Notes under the pieces: generated by a model
Seen by the model: the letters and a program-made list of their open reading frames with translations, nothing else
Databases searched by the model: none
Told to the model about the DNA's origin: nothing
In this document: piece after piece, positions 9,285 to 19,340 of the stretch
Layout of the letters: each line of letters opens with the position of its first letter
Position numbering within the stretch: the first letter of the stretch is position 1
Translations under genes and position numbers: made by a program
Assembly (NCBI RefSeq): GCF_029525575.1
Contig: NZ_JAPDIA010000008.1
Span: forward strand, 2,170,001-2,234,000
Origin: Cohnella rhizosphaerae
Lineage (GTDB): Bacteria > Bacillota > Bacilli > Paenibacillales > Paenibacillaceae
Direction: 5' to 3'
Length of the DNA: 64,000 nt

Positions 9285-9324
9285 TCGCAGCAACACTCCC
9301 CGGTATTTCGTTTCGAATCAGACA

Positions 9325-10101
9325 TCAACCACAATTTACTATATTGCCTATTGTCTCATATTCCGGCGCCAGGCCCAAACGGCGCGTCCCGGGCCGGCTA
9401 TCGCGCAAAAGCGCTAAGGGACATCGTTCGCTTTCGCATCGTCGTTCGTATCGTCGGCATTCGCCCAATTTCGCAGCAGCGCGACCAGCGTCTCCCCCTT
9501 CCGGCAGCTCCGGCATGGAAAGCCAAGCCTCGACGGCGCGATCCGACACGGCCGCGTGCATCAATCTGCGGCGTTCGGGCGCCTCGGCGACCTCTGCAAG
9601 CACGCGCCGCCGCACGACGCCCAACCTTCTCGTCAGTTCGGCGTATTCAGGGCCGTACCGCGCTCTCAGCTCGCTCGCGATACGCGCGGACCAGGCCGGG
9701 CCGGCGCCGGAGGTGCCGACGGTCAACAACAAACCGCCTCTGCGGATCACGGCGGGCACGATAAAGCTCCCCCGCGCGCCGTCCGAGGCGGAGTTCGCGG
9801 GGATGCCGCGCCGTTTCGCCTCGTCGCAGATCCAGCCGTTCAAGTCGTCGCTGTCCGTCGCCGCCACGACGAGCGCGGCGCCGGCGAGATCGTCCGGCGA
9901 GAACGGCTTCGGCAAGTGACGGATCGCCCCGGCTTCCTTCCACTCTCGCAGCCGGCCCGAGACGATCTCGGGGCAGACGAGGAGCACGTCCGCGCCCGCC
10001 TCCAGCAAACCGCGCGTCCTGCGCTCGCCGACGGCGCCGCCGCCTACGACGACGCATCTGCTCCGCTCTACGGATATCATGATCGGGTAATAACGCTGCA
10101 T
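9325..10101 (-). CDS. sirC: Precorrin-2 dehydrogenase / siroheme synthase N-terminal domain type
   Basis: NAD-dependent oxidation of precorrin-2 to sirohydrochlorin, using the product of the adjacent SUMT domain; some members also chelate iron. 258 residues. The Rossmann motif VVVGGGAVGERRTRGLLEAG lies at the N terminus, followed by VAATDSDDLNGWICDEAKRRG and the SGAGPAWSARIASELRARYG helix. The ATG at 10101 has AAAGGAGAA 6 bases upstream. Sits between hemX and hemC; in Bacillus subtilis the siroheme genes are elsewhere (ylnDEF), but other Bacillales carry this gene here. Confidence 0.92.
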   Translation of the reverse strand: MQRYYPIMISVERSRCVVVGGGAVGERRTRGLLEAGADVLLVCPEIVSGRLREWKEAGAIRHLPKPFSPDDLAGAALVVAATDSDDLNGWICDEAKRRGIPANSASDGARGSFIVPAVIRRGGLLLTVGTSGAGPAWSARIASELRARYGPEYAELTRRLGVVRRRVLAEVAEAPERRRLMHAAVSDRAVEAWLSMPELPEGGDAGRAAAKLGECRRYERRCESERCPLALLRDSRPGTRRLGLAPEYETIGNIVNCG

Positions 10102-10115
10102 GCCGTATTCTCCTT

Positions 10116-10938
10116 TTATAGCCAACGATGAAAGGATGATAGCGAATTCGCGAAAAAATCCAGCACGAGCAAAACATAGCCGACTAAATTCCATATGGCG
10201 CAGCGACCCGCGTCGTCTCTGCCGATCCACCTGCGCAGCAGGTAGAAAATATAAACGGCGCCCGCGACGAACGATAATAGCACTTTCTCGTCCAGCAGCT
10301 TGGCATAGTGACCGTCGACGAGCAAGGCGGCCGTTCCGGTGGAGAGCGCCAGCAGCAGCAGCGGCACGCCGAACATGCCGGACCGGAACGCATATTTGTC
10401 GATCGCCTCCAGGCTCGGCAAGCGATTCATCACGCTGCCCCACTTCTTCTTTTTCAAGCGGTAATTCAAAAATAGGTACAAAGCGCCGCAGACGGCGGAT
10501 ACGGTAAGGAGCGCGAACGCGATGGTAATCAGGCTCACATGGAGAACGAGCAGCCGTCTCGCCACCTCCGACGGGGCCAGGGCGATCTCCTGCCCGGAGC
10601 GTTCCATCAGATTCAGGCCCAGCACGGCGAAGCCGACGACGTTCACGAGAAGCACGAGCAGCTCCGCGCGTACGATCCGGTTGACCGCGAACGACGCGGA
10701 CACGAGCAGCCACGAGACAAAAAAAGACGTAATCATGGAGCGTTACCTCCGGGACCGCGAAGCGGCGCACGAGCAGATCGACAAGAAAGCCCGTCTGCAG
10801 CACCCAGACAAAAACAAGCAGCCCTGTGCCGATCCGTCTCCCGTTGCGGTTGCCGTAGGCGGCATCCGATACGAAAAACAGCAGACTCAGGGCGTAAATA
10901 TACATAATGGCGTCCGTCAGCCAATTGTTCGTTAACAT
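10116..10938 (-). CDS. hemX: HemX / CcsA-like membrane protein (frameshifted in this sequence)
   Basis: Integral membrane protein of the HemX/cytochrome c assembly family, thought in Bacillus to limit HemA abundance. The 5' part (ATG 10938, GGAGG upstream) gives WLTDAIMYIYALSLLFFVSDAA and further helices; the 3' part, read one base off, gives SWLLVSASFAVNR and six or so further helices. The break is a run of seven T on the minus strand (plus 10719-10725); six would join VTLHDYVFF directly to VSWLLVSAS. Corrected length about 273 residues, as expected. Follows hemA by 49 bases. Confidence 0.85.
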
Positions 10939-10987
10939 GCTGCACCGCCTCCGGCTTCTCTCGAATCCGGCAAGGCCGGCGATCCGG

Positions 10988-12394
10988 TCAGCGAAGCGCG
11001 CCGGCCAGCTGAGCCAAAAACGACTGGGGCTCCGCGGGGGCGGCTTGCTTGTCGGGCGCCGCAGCGGCAGCCAGGCCGGCTGCGCGCGCCTTCTCCGCTT
11101 CCTTCGCCTCGTTCTTGAGGCGAGCGACTTCCTCCTCGAGCGCGAAGAGCTGCACGAAAAGGTCCAGCGAAGCTTCGCTGCGCTTCTCCGCGGCCAGCTC
11201 CTTGACCCGCAGGATCGGATCGTGAATCATCTGGGTCAGCATGCTCTTGGTCAGCTTGCGGATCACTTTGACCTGCCGCTCGTCCAGTTCGGGCAGCTTG
11301 CGAAGCAGGCTGTCCAGCGTCTCCTCGTGAATTCCCGCCGCTTTCTCTTGAAGGCCCCGGATGAGCGGGCTGACTCCTAGGGTCGCATACCACTGACGGT
11401 AGGACTCCATCTCGGCGTCGATCATGACGTCGATGACGGCCGTCTCTTGCCTTCGCTTCTCCAGGTTGCTCTCGACGATGCCTTCGAGATCGTCGATATC
11501 GTAAAGATAGACTCCGGGCAGCTCTCCGCAGGCGGGATCGATGTCTCTCGGCACGGCGATGTCGATCAGGAAAAGCGGTCTTTTCTTGCGGCTCTTCATC
11601 GCCTGCGCGACGACGTCCCGTTCAAGCACGAACCGCTGCGCCCCGGTGCTGCTGATGACGATGTCGGCTTCGCCGATCCGTCGCAGCGCCTCGTCCATCG
11701 GCATCGCCTTGCCGCCCATCTTGTCCGCGAGCTCTTCGGCGCGCGACAGCGTACGGTTGACGACGAAAACTTCCTTCGCGCCGCCGGCCGTCAGATGCTG
11801 CGCCGTAAGCTCGCTCATTTTGCCCGCGCCTAAAATCATGACCTTCTTGTCGTCGAACCGTCCGAAAATCCGCTTGCCGAGCTCCACCGCCGCATAGCTG
11901 ACGGATACGGCGCTCTCTCCGATCGACGTCTCGGTATGCGCGCGCTTGGCGACCGTGATCGCCTGCTGGAAGAGGCGGTTAAACAGCGTGCCCGTCGCTT
12001 TGCGTTCGCGCGCAAGGAAAAAGGCGTCCCGGACCTGTCCGAGGATCTGCGTCTCGCCGATGACCATCGAGTCGAGACCGCAGGCGACCCGGAACAAATG
12101 ACGATTGGCCAGATCGTCCTCGTACATGTACAGATGACGGTTGAACATCTCTCGGGGCAGGTTGAACCACTGCTCCATAAAGGCGCGGATAAAATGACCG
12201 CACAGCGTATGGCGGTCGACGACCGCATAGAGCTCGGTACGGTTGCATGTGGCGACGATGACGCATTCCAAAATGCCCGTCGTCGCCTTCAGCGCGTCCA
12301 GCGCCAACGGCAGCTCCTCGTCCGGAATCGCGAAGCGTTCCCGGACTTCCACCGGTGCCGTTTTGTAGTTCAAACCGACGACTATGAGATGCAC
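10988..12394 (-). CDS. hemA: Glutamyl-tRNA reductase
   Basis: NADPH-dependent reduction of glutamyl-tRNA(Glu) to glutamate-1-semialdehyde, the first and regulated step of heme synthesis. 468 residues. Catalytic cysteine C50 in VIVATCNRTELYAV; SMVIGETQILGQV region; Rossmann motif MILGAGKMSELTAQHL near residue 190; C-terminal dimerisation helices (EMESYRQWYATLGVSPLI). The C terminus has an extra Ala/Lys/Glu-rich tail of about 50 residues. First gene of the hemAX-sirC-hemC-cobA/hemD-hemB unit, with an extended -10 promoter about 80 bases upstream. Confidence 0.97.
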   Translation of the reverse strand: MHLIVVGLNYKTAPVEVRERFAIPDEELPLALDALKATTGILECVIVATCNRTELYAVVDRHTLCGHFIRAFMEQWFNLPREMFNRHLYMYEDDLANRHLFRVACGLDSMVIGETQILGQVRDAFFLARERKATGTLFNRLFQQAITVAKRAHTETSIGESAVSVSYAAVELGKRIFGRFDDKKVMILGAGKMSELTAQHLTAGGAKEVFVVNRTLSRAEELADKMGGKAMPMDEALRRIGEADIVISSTGAQRFVLERDVVAQAMKSRKKRPLFLIDIAVPRDIDPACGELPGVYLYDIDDLEGIVESNLEKRRQETAVIDVMIDAEMESYRQWYATLGVSPLIRGLQEKAAGIHEETLDSLLRKLPELDERQVKVIRKLTKSMLTQMIHDPILRVKELAAEKRSEASLDLFVQLFALEEEVARLKNEAKEAEKARAAGLAAAAAPDKQAAPAEPQSFLAQLAGALR

Positions 12395-12476
12395 GGGACT
12401 TCACCTGCCTTTTCCTGAGGTCTGGATGCCGTTCTTGCGGGGCAAGCGCGCCCGGCTTGCCCGCCGACTAGCATTC

Positions 12477-12485
12477 ATTATAACA
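12477..12485 (-). promoter_or_regulatory. Extended -10 promoter of the hemA operon
   Basis: The minus strand reads TGTTATAAT, an extended -10 element with a consensus TATAAT, about 85 bases before the hemA start. The -35 region is poor, as is usual for extended -10 promoters. Position between the speD terminator and hemA fits the start of the hem operon. Confidence 0.6.
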
Positions 12486-12622
12486 TAGCCGGGCGTGCCG
12501 GCCCTGAAGATTTGATGAATATTTTGCGACATCCGGTCGACCACGCTACTTTCTATTGTCGTCGCCGGAAAGTCATTCTATTCCTAACTATTCCTAACGG
12601 TCATATTCGCCGCGAATCGCAT

Positions 12623-12654
12623 TTAAAAAGCCATGGGGACGCGGCCCCATGGCT
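12623..12654 (-). terminator. Rho-independent terminator of speD
   Basis: A 10-bp perfect stem (AGCCATGGGG / CCCCATGGCT) followed on the minus strand by TTTTTAAAT. It lies 37 bases beyond the speD stop. Confidence 0.85.
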
Positions 12655-12690
12655 AACATGCATCATCATCGTCTTTAGGCGCTTCTACGC

Positions 12691-13090
12691 TTAGACCAGC
12701 TCGGCAAGTTTGATGGCAGGCTCTTCGACCTGCATCTCGCCGACGCCGCGAATGAGCTTCTTCGCGTAGGTATTCTTCGGCTTGAGTACATTGACCATGT
12801 AGTCGATCGCGAGCTGCGGATCGACCGTCTCGCCGCAAGTGTAGCAGTCGATCGCGGCAAACCCCCCGCTCAGGATACGTGTGAATGGAGAGATGGCTCT
12901 CCGACAGCATAACGAGAACCGTCGCGCCCTGCGGCTCGAATTGTTTGGCTTGAACCGAGAGAACGGTTGCTCCGCAAGCTTCGGCTGCCTCCACCATGTG
13001 CGATTGGAGAAGTTCAGCGCTGTTCAGAAGATCGAAATCGACCCCCCAGGTATCAACCGCAACGTGCCGTCCGAAAGTAGAGTATTCCAC
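12691..13090 (-). CDS. speD: S-adenosylmethionine decarboxylase proenzyme (frameshifted in this sequence)
   Basis: Pyruvoyl enzyme making decarboxylated SAM, the aminopropyl donor for spermidine. The proenzyme would self-cleave at E64-S65 (SESHLSIHTYPE), turning S65 into the pyruvoyl group. The frame breaks at a run of six G on the minus strand (plus 12862-12867); with five G the protein continues GFAAIDCYTCGETVDP and ends KLAELV after about 132 residues, the usual size of the prokaryotic class. GTG start with AAGGGGGG upstream. Sits between hemA and a conserved unknown, with its own promoter-like region and terminator. Confidence 0.92.
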
Positions 13091-13201
13091 TGTTCGGTTC
13101 CCCCCTTCCTAGGAATAAAATGTGAAGCTGATTTCATCCGCTAGGACCTACGTCATTCACTTCTCGAGGGAATCTGCAGAACAATCGCATTCCATTCCTG
13201 A

Positions 13202-13230
13202 GTGAATCCTGGTTCCTATTGTTTTGTCAA
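13202..13230 (-). promoter_or_regulatory. Possible speD promoter
   Basis: The minus strand has a consensus TTGACA (13225-13230), but at 17-bp spacing the -10 hexamer ATTCAC is poor. It is the best promoter candidate in the 288-base gap between speD and the gene upstream, which otherwise holds only the terminator at 13320-13360 and an untranslated leader of about 100 bases. Confidence 0.35.
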
Positions 13231-13319
13231 CGAAACTAAAAATAACATCTATCGGGGTGAATTGCAACTCTTTTTTTAAGCAAAATATCCCGCTTCGATA
13301 ACGGCGCCGGCCCTGGGAC

Positions 13320-13360
13320 CAAATAAAAAACCCGCCTCCGGGGGAGGGCAGGTTCATCAA
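13320..13360 (-). terminator. Terminator of the conserved unknown upstream of speD
   Basis: On the minus strand AACCTGCC(C)TCC pairs with GGAGGCGGGTT, leaving one bulged base, and is followed by TTTTTATTT. It lies about 20 bases past the stop at 13379. Confidence 0.75.
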
Positions 13361-13378
13361 GCGATTCGTATAGGCAAA

Positions 13379-13970
13379 TTATGCTTCAAGCGCGAACAGC
13401 AATCGGCTGTGATGCTTAAGCCGCTCGTCGATCTCCGCGATGCGGACAGCGTCCGTAACCGTATTGCGCAGATCGAGCAACTCGTTGACGGCGCCGCGAA
13501 CGATCGCGATCTCTTCCTCGACCGCGCAAAGCTTGTAGCGGGACTCCATCGCCGACAATGCGTTCTCGTGCTCGAAAACGGTGCGGATGGCGTCGCCCTT
13601 GCATTCGACGATACGCACGACTTTGCCGCCTAAGTAATGATAAACCATCGTAAAACCGGGATAAATACGGTTGACGACGGCATCCCCCCTTGAACGAGGA
13701 CACCATCTTGCGCAGCGCGTCGGTAAGACCGGGCTGGACGACTCTGCAGGATAAGGAACAACGGTAACGGCCGCCGCGACGCTCGAACGTCAAGCGGATC
13801 GACTCGCCGCCAGCTTCGTCTTCTAGAACCATTTCTTGGTTGCCGTTCTCCAGCACGAAAATCTGCTGACGCAGCTGCTGCGTCCCGCACAGGGAAGTTA
13901 AGCTGCGCATCTCGGCTTCTGTCAATGTCAGACTGGCGTTAACATACTCTGTGGCTACCCGCTTAGCCAT
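13379..13970 (-). CDS. Conserved protein of unknown function (frameshifted in this sequence)
   Basis: About 196 residues after repair. I do not recognise a domain with known function. It begins AKRVATEYVNASLTLTEAEM, has no signal peptide, membrane segment or cysteine cluster beyond a few scattered Cys, and its last ~80 residues look helical (VEEEIAIVRGAVNELLDLRN). The break is a run of six G on the minus strand (plus 13684-13689); with five G, SFKGDAVVNRIYPGF joins to MVYHYLGGKVVRIVECKG. GAGGAGA stands 6 bases before the ATG. Its fixed place between ysxC and speD-hemA hints at a cytoplasmic housekeeping role, nothing more. Confidence 0.75.
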
Positions 13971-14124
13971 AAAAATCTCCTCAATTCCATTTTGTTCACG
14001 AAGGTGAGATTCCTTGCCTTTTTTAATTATACGACATCCGGCTCGAACTTATCTTCCGAAGAAAACCCGATTTAGCCGAAAAAAAGCCGTAAAAATCGAT
14101 TCCTCCCGGCATTGAACCGCACAA

Positions 14125-14769
14125 TTAACCGTTATCCTCGGTTTCCTGCCGTTCATGCTGCGATTCAGGAGGGGAAGCAGCGGGAATATCAGCGGCGTGG
14201 GCGATAATGCGCCATAAATCATCTCTACCCTCTCCGGTCTCCGATGAAAACAAAACGAGCGGCGCGCCCTTCGGCATGCCCAGCGTATCCCGCATGATCC
14301 GCCCGTGCTTCGCGACCTGATTGCGCGATAGCTTGTCGGCTTTGGTGCCGACGACGCAAAGCGGAATGCCGTAGTGGGACAGCCACTCGTACATGGATAT
14401 ATCGAGCGCGGTCGGCGGATGCCGCAGATCGATCAACTGGATCACGAGCTTAAGCTCTTCGCGTTCCCGCAAATAGTTCTCGATCATCCGGCCCCAGGCT
14501 TCTCGCTCCGACTTGGATACCTTGGCGTAGCCGTAGCCCGGTACGTCCACGAAGTACATCTCTTCGTTAATCTTGTAATAATTCAGCTGCTGCGTCTTGC
14601 CTGGCTGCGAGCTCGTGCGGGCCAGATTGCGCCGGAGCAGCAAGCGGTTGATCAGCGAAGACTTGCCGACGTTGGAACGGCCTGCCAGAGCGATCTCCGG
14701 CAAGCCGTCAACGGGATATTGCTTGGGTCCTACTGCGCTGATAATGAATTCGCTGGACTTGATCTTCAT
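14125..14769 (-). CDS. ysxC: Ribosome biogenesis GTPase YsxC/EngB
   Basis: Essential GTPase that helps assemble the 50S subunit. 214 residues. G1 GRSNVGKSSLIN near residue 30, G2 region TSSQPGKTQQLNYY, G3 DVPGYGYAKVSK, G4 GTKADKLSRNQ, G5 FSSETGEG. Start ATG overlaps the lonA stop (ATGA), so the two are translationally coupled, as in Bacillus. The last 25 residues are a polar tail. Confidence 0.96.
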   Translation of the reverse strand: MKIKSSEFIISAVGPKQYPVDGLPEIALAGRSNVGKSSLINRLLLRRNLARTSSQPGKTQQLNYYKINEEMYFVDVPGYGYAKVSKSEREAWGRMIENYLREREELKLVIQLIDLRHPPTALDISMYEWLSHYGIPLCVVGTKADKLSRNQVAKHGRIMRDTLGMPKGAPLVLFSSETGEGRDDLWRIIAHAADIPAASPPESQHERQETEDNG

Positions 14770-17214
14770 AAGAAGCGGTACACTCCCGTCAATGCGTCCC
14801 CATCGGGGGGAAGCTCTTCCCTGTCGCCCTCGGGCGGCAATGTTACTTCGGAGGCAAGCGGCCCTTCGCCGCTGGGCGAGTCGCTCAGCTTGGTCGCCAT
14901 CGCGTGTTCGAGCACTTCGTCCATGTGCGCCACCGGGATAAAGGTCATCTCGCCGCGCACGCTGTCCGGAATGTCCCGAAGATCCCGCTCGTTGTCCTTG
15001 GGCAGCAACACCGTCTTGATGCCGGCACGGTGGGCGGCGAGCGACTTTTCCTTCAGGCCGCCGATCGGCAGCACGCGCCCGCGGAGCGTGATCTCGCCCG
15101 TCATGGCGACCTCGCGGTTGACCGGCCGGTTCGTGAGCGCCGAGATCAAAGCCGTGGCGATCGTAATGCCCGCCGACGGACCGTCCTTCGGAATCGCGCC
15201 TTCGGGAATATGAATGTGGATATCGTTTTTCTCGTGGAACTGCGGATCGATGCCAAGCGCGATCGACCGGCTGCGCGTGTAGCTGAACGCGGCCTGCGCG
15301 GACTCCTTCATGACGTCGCCGAGCTTGCCGGTAAGCGTCAGCTTGCCCGAGCCCGGCATCACCGTCACCTCGATGACGAGCGTGTCTCCGCCCACTTCCG
15401 TCCAGGCGAGACCCGTGACGGCGCCGATCTGGTCCTCCAGCTCCGCCATGCCGTACCGGAACTTGGCCGGGCCGAGGAACTCCTTAAGCTTGGCGGCGTC
15501 GACGACGACGGACTTGGTCTCCGAATGGCCGACGATGATCTTGGCCGCCTTGCGGCAGATCGCGGCAAGCTGCTGCTCCAGGTTGCGCACGCCCGATTCG
15601 CGCGTGTAGCCCCGTACGAGCTGCATCAGCACTTCCTCGTCGATCTCCAGCTGCCCCTCTTCGAGGCCGTGATCGCGCTTCTGCTTCGGCAGCAGGTGAT
15701 GCTTCGCGATCTCGAGCTTCTCCAGCTCGGTATAGCCCGGAATGTACAGAACTTCCATCCGGTCCAGCAGCGGGCGCGGGATCTGATGCGCGACGTTGGC
15801 CGTCGTCACGAACATGACGTTGGACAAGTCGAACGGCGTCTCGATATAGTGGTCGCTGAACGTGGCGTTCTGCTCCGGATCGAGCACCTCGAGCATCGCG
15901 GACGACGGATCGCCGCGGAAGTCGCTCGCCATCTTGTCGATCTCGTCGAGCAGGAAGACCGGATTCATGGTGCCTGCCGTGCGCATGCCCTGGATGATTC
16001 GGCCCGGCATCGCGCCGACGTAGGTGCGCCGGTGTCCGCGGATCTCCGCTTCGTCGCGGACGCCGCCGAGCGAGATGCGCACGAACTCGCGGCCGAGCGA
16101 AGCTGCGATCGAGCGGCCGAGCGACGTCTTGCCGACGCCGGGCGGTCCGACGAGACAGAGAATCGGCCCCTTCAGCTTTTTCACGAGCTGCTGAACGGCC
16201 AGGTATTCCAGCACGCGCTCCTTCGGCTTCTCGAGGCCGGAATGCGCTTCGTCCAGAATCTGCTCGGCCTTCGCGAGATCCAGATGGTCCTCCGTGAAGT
16301 TGTTCCACGGGAGGGCGAGCAGCCATTCGATATAATTGCGGATGACGGCGCCCTCCGCGGACGATGCCGGCATCTTTTCGAGACGGTCGATTTCCTTTTC
16401 CACCTTGGCGGCGATCTTCTCGGGGGAGCTTCTTCTCCTCCAGCTGATTGCGCAGCTCTTCGACCTCGCCGGCCCGGCCTTCCTTCTCGCCGAGCTCTTT
16501 CTGGATCGCCTTCATCTGCTCGCGAAGATAGTATTCCTTCTGCGTCTTCTCCATCTGCTTCTTGACGCGCTGGCTGATCTTGCGTTCGAGCTCCAGCACC
16601 TCGCGCTCGTTGTTCAGGAAGTCGAGGAGCTTCTCCAGCCGGCTGCGCACTTCGACCGTCTCTAGAATCTCCTGCTTGTCCTTGATCTTGAGCGACAGGT
16701 GGCTGGTGATGACGTCGGCCAGGCGTCCCGGCTCGTCGATGTCGGATACGGCGGCGAGCGTCTCCGGCGTGACCTTCTTGGAGAGATTGATATAGTGCTC
16801 GAACTGGCTTAATACCGCGCGCATGAGCGCATCCAGTTCGGAATCGTTCGAATCCGGCTCCGGGAGTTCCCGGGCGACGACTTCATAGAAGCCGTCATTG
16901 GGCAAATACTGTTCGATCTCCGCGCGGACGACGCCTTCGACCAGCACGCGAATCGTGCCGTTCGGCAGCTTCAGCATCTGCCGGACCTTGGCGATCGTGC
17001 CGACGCGGTAAATGTCCTCCTGCGTCGGTTCTTCGATATTGATCTCCGACTGGGAGCACAACAGAATCATGTGGTCGTCGATCATGCATTGCTCGAGCGC
17101 CTTGATCGACTTCTCGCGGCCTACGTCCAGATGCAGCACCATGCTGGGGTAGACGAGCAGCCCGCGTAGAGGGAGCAAAGGCAGTGAACGGCTCTTCGTC
17201 TTGTTCGAAGCCAT
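14766..17214 (-). CDS. lonA: ATP-dependent protease LonA (frameshifted in this sequence)
   Basis: Cytoplasmic AAA+ protease for damaged and regulatory proteins. N-terminal substrate-binding domain (LPLLPLRGLLVYPSM start), coiled coil, AAA+ module with Walker A GPPGVGKTSLGRS, Walker B FLLDEIDKM, and C-terminal peptidase with the catalytic serine in KDGPSAGITIATAL. About 815 residues after repair. The frame breaks at five C on the minus strand (plus 16422-16426, GGGGG); with four, EEKKLP continues EKIAAKVEKEIDRLEKMPA. GAGGAGG lies about 10 bases before the ATG. Followed directly by ysxC. Confidence 0.95.
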
Positions 17215-17329
17215 AAGGACGGCACCTCCTCAAGCCTGGCCGCAATGCGGCGTGGCCCGGTATGGTTAGGGTCGCCATCAGCCGGCGGCTAACCCTTCAG
17301 TCATTGTATCAAAAGAAATAGCGCGCCGC

Positions 17330-17368
17330 AAAAAACGAGCGGCGCCGCCCGAAGGACGGCGCTCGTTC
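17330..17368 (-). terminator. Terminator of lonB
   Basis: On the minus strand AACGAGCGCCGTCC and GGCGGCGCCGCTCGTT flank TTCG and are followed by TTTT. Lies 20 bases past the lonB stop, so lonB and lonA are separate transcripts. Confidence 0.85.
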
Positions 17369-17388
17369 CGGCAATAGGAGAGAAATGC

Positions 17389-19179
17389 CTATACGCCTGC
17401 GCCCGGGGCGGGACGGCCATCTCCGTGAAGCGGCGCGCGCGCGTTTTCGCTCGCGTTCGCGGATGCGGGCGAACCGGCATGAAGAATCGACAGCGGCGCG
17501 GCGGCTGCGTACCCGTCGGCCGGAATCGCGCGATCGGCGGCTTCCAGCTCGCCCGGCAGCCGAAGGGGCGCCGGGCCGAACACGCGCACGAACACTTCCT
17601 CCACCGTTTCGACGGGTACGACTTTGACGCCTTGCAGCCCTTCGAATATCGCCTGCCAGTTCTCTTTCGGTATGAGCACCGTATCGGCGCCGGATTGGAA
17701 CGCCGCCTCGACCTTCGCGAGCACGCCGCCGACCGGCTTTACCCGCCCATGAATGCTGATTTCGCCCGTCAGGGCGAGCTTGTTGTCGATCGGCTGGCCC
17801 GTGATCGCAGAAGCGATCGCCACGGCCATCGCGATCCCTGCCGAAGGTCCGTCGATCGGCGTGCCGCCCGGGAAGTTGATGTGGAGGTCGTAATTCTCCG
17901 GCCTCAAATTAAAGGCGCGAAGCACGGTTAGCACGTTCTCTACCGAGCCTTTCGCCATGCTCTTGCGCCGCAGCGTGCGCTGCCCGCCGCCGATCTCTTC
18001 CTCCTCGACGACGCCCGTGATCGTATAGACGCCCTTGCCCGGCATCGCCGGGATGGCCGTCACTTCGATCTCGAGCAGCGCGCCCATGCTCGGCCCGAAC
18101 ACCGCCAGGCCGTTCACGAAGCCGACCGCAGGCTTGTCCGGCACCTTGCGGTCCGGGCGCGGCGGCAGCTGGCTGCTGTTGACGACCCACTCGAGATCGG
18201 AAGCCGCGATGCGCTGGCGATTCTCCGACAACGCAAGACCTGCCGCCAGCTGAATCATGTTGACGGCCTCCCGGCCGTTGGTCGCGTAATGCTTGACGAC
18301 CTCGACGGCATCCGGATCGGCGGGCAGTCCGATCTTCGCGACCGCGTTCTGGGCGATCTCGCCGATCTCTGACGGCAGCAGCGGCCGGAAGTAGATCTCC
18401 ATGCAGCGGCTGCGCAGCGCGGGCGGCAGCTCGCTCGGCGAACGCGTCGTCGCGCCGACGAGCCTGAAGTCGGCAGGCAGCCCGTTTTGGAAGATATCAT
18501 GGATATAGAGCGGAATATTCGGATCCTCCGCATGATAATAGGCGCTTTCGAGAAAGACCTTGCGGTCCTCGAGCACCTTGAGCAGCTTGTTGATCTGGAT
18601 CGGGTGCAGCTCGCCGATCTCGTCGATGAACAGAATGCCGCCGTGCGCTTTGGTGACCGCACCCGGCTTGGGCTGCGGAATGCCCGCGACGCCCATCGCG
18701 CCGGCACCCTGATAGATCGGATCGTGAACCGAGCCGATCAAAGGATCGGCGATGCCGCGCTCGTCGAAGCGGGCGGTCGTCGCGTCGATCTCCGTGAACT
18801 TCGCTTCGAGCCTGAACGGCGACGAAGGATTTTTCTTGGCCTCTTCCAGGACGACGCGCGCCGCGGCCGTCTTGCCCACGCCCGGCGGTCCGTATACGAT
18901 CACGTGCTGCGGATTGCCGCTGCACAGCGCGGCCTTGAGCGCGCGCAGACCTTCACGCTGTCCGACGATATCGTTCATCGAGGCAGGACGCGTCTTTTCG
19001 GAGAGCGGCTTCGTGAGCGAGATGGACCTCAGCTTGCGCAGCTTGTCCATCTCCTTGCGAGACTCCCGATCGACGGCGGTCTTGTTCGTTTTCTGATTGC
19101 GGAGCAGATTCCAAAAGTAAATCCCGATTACGACGGCGAAAAACACCTGTACGAGCATCAAAACGGTGCCCAGTGCCAT
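17389..19179 (-). CDS. lonB: ATP-dependent protease LonB
   Basis: Membrane-anchored or forespore-linked LonB paralog of Bacillales. One N-terminal membrane helix (VLMLVQVFFAVVIGIYFWNLL), then AAA+ with Walker A YGPPGVGKTAAARV and Walker B ILFIDEIGELHP, and a C-terminal Lon peptidase with the serine in DGPSAGIAMAVAIA and lysine in VKPVGGVLAKVEAA. It lacks the long LonA substrate domain. 596 residues, a little longer than usual because of a ~45-residue Ala/Pro-rich tail. GAGGATGAGG precedes the ATG. Upstream of lonA as in Bacillus subtilis. Confidence 0.95.
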   Translation of the reverse strand: MALGTVLMLVQVFFAVVIGIYFWNLLRNQKTNKTAVDRESRKEMDKLRKLRSISLTKPLSEKTRPASMNDIVGQREGLRALKAALCSGNPQHVIVYGPPGVGKTAAARVVLEEAKKNPSSPFRLEAKFTEIDATTARFDERGIADPLIGSVHDPIYQGAGAMGVAGIPQPKPGAVTKAHGGILFIDEIGELHPIQINKLLKVLEDRKVFLESAYYHAEDPNIPLYIHDIFQNGLPADFRLVGATTRSPSELPPALRSRCMEIYFRPLLPSEIGEIAQNAVAKIGLPADPDAVEVVKHYATNGREAVNMIQLAAGLALSENRQRIAASDLEWVVNSSQLPPRPDRKVPDKPAVGFVNGLAVFGPSMGALLEIEVTAIPAMPGKGVYTITGVVEEEEIGGGQRTLRRKSMAKGSVENVLTVLRAFNLRPENYDLHINFPGGTPIDGPSAGIAMAVAIASAITGQPIDNKLALTGEISIHGRVKPVGGVLAKVEAAFQSGADTVLIPKENWQAIFEGLQGVKVVPVETVEEVFVRVFGPAPLRLPGELEAADRAIPADGYAAAAPLSILHAGSPASANASENARAPLHGDGRPAPGAGV

Positions 19180-19340
19180 ATAACCTCATCCTCTCTACTA
19201 GCGTCGTGGGATTCCCACGTCCGTCCAACCGGCAAGCTGGCAGCATAATTCTTAGTATTGCCCGGTTGAAGGCGGATATAGTCATGCGAGGATGAGGTTG
19301 GCAGTCGGCGCGCAAGTCCCGGCCTTCATTCAAAAACGGT

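Noticed and set aside
9325..10938. A single 537-residue HemX-SirC fusion protein
   Set aside because: The frame joins them only because hemX is one base too long; sirC has its own start and ribosome site at 10101, and the middle of the joined product is a shadow of hemX.
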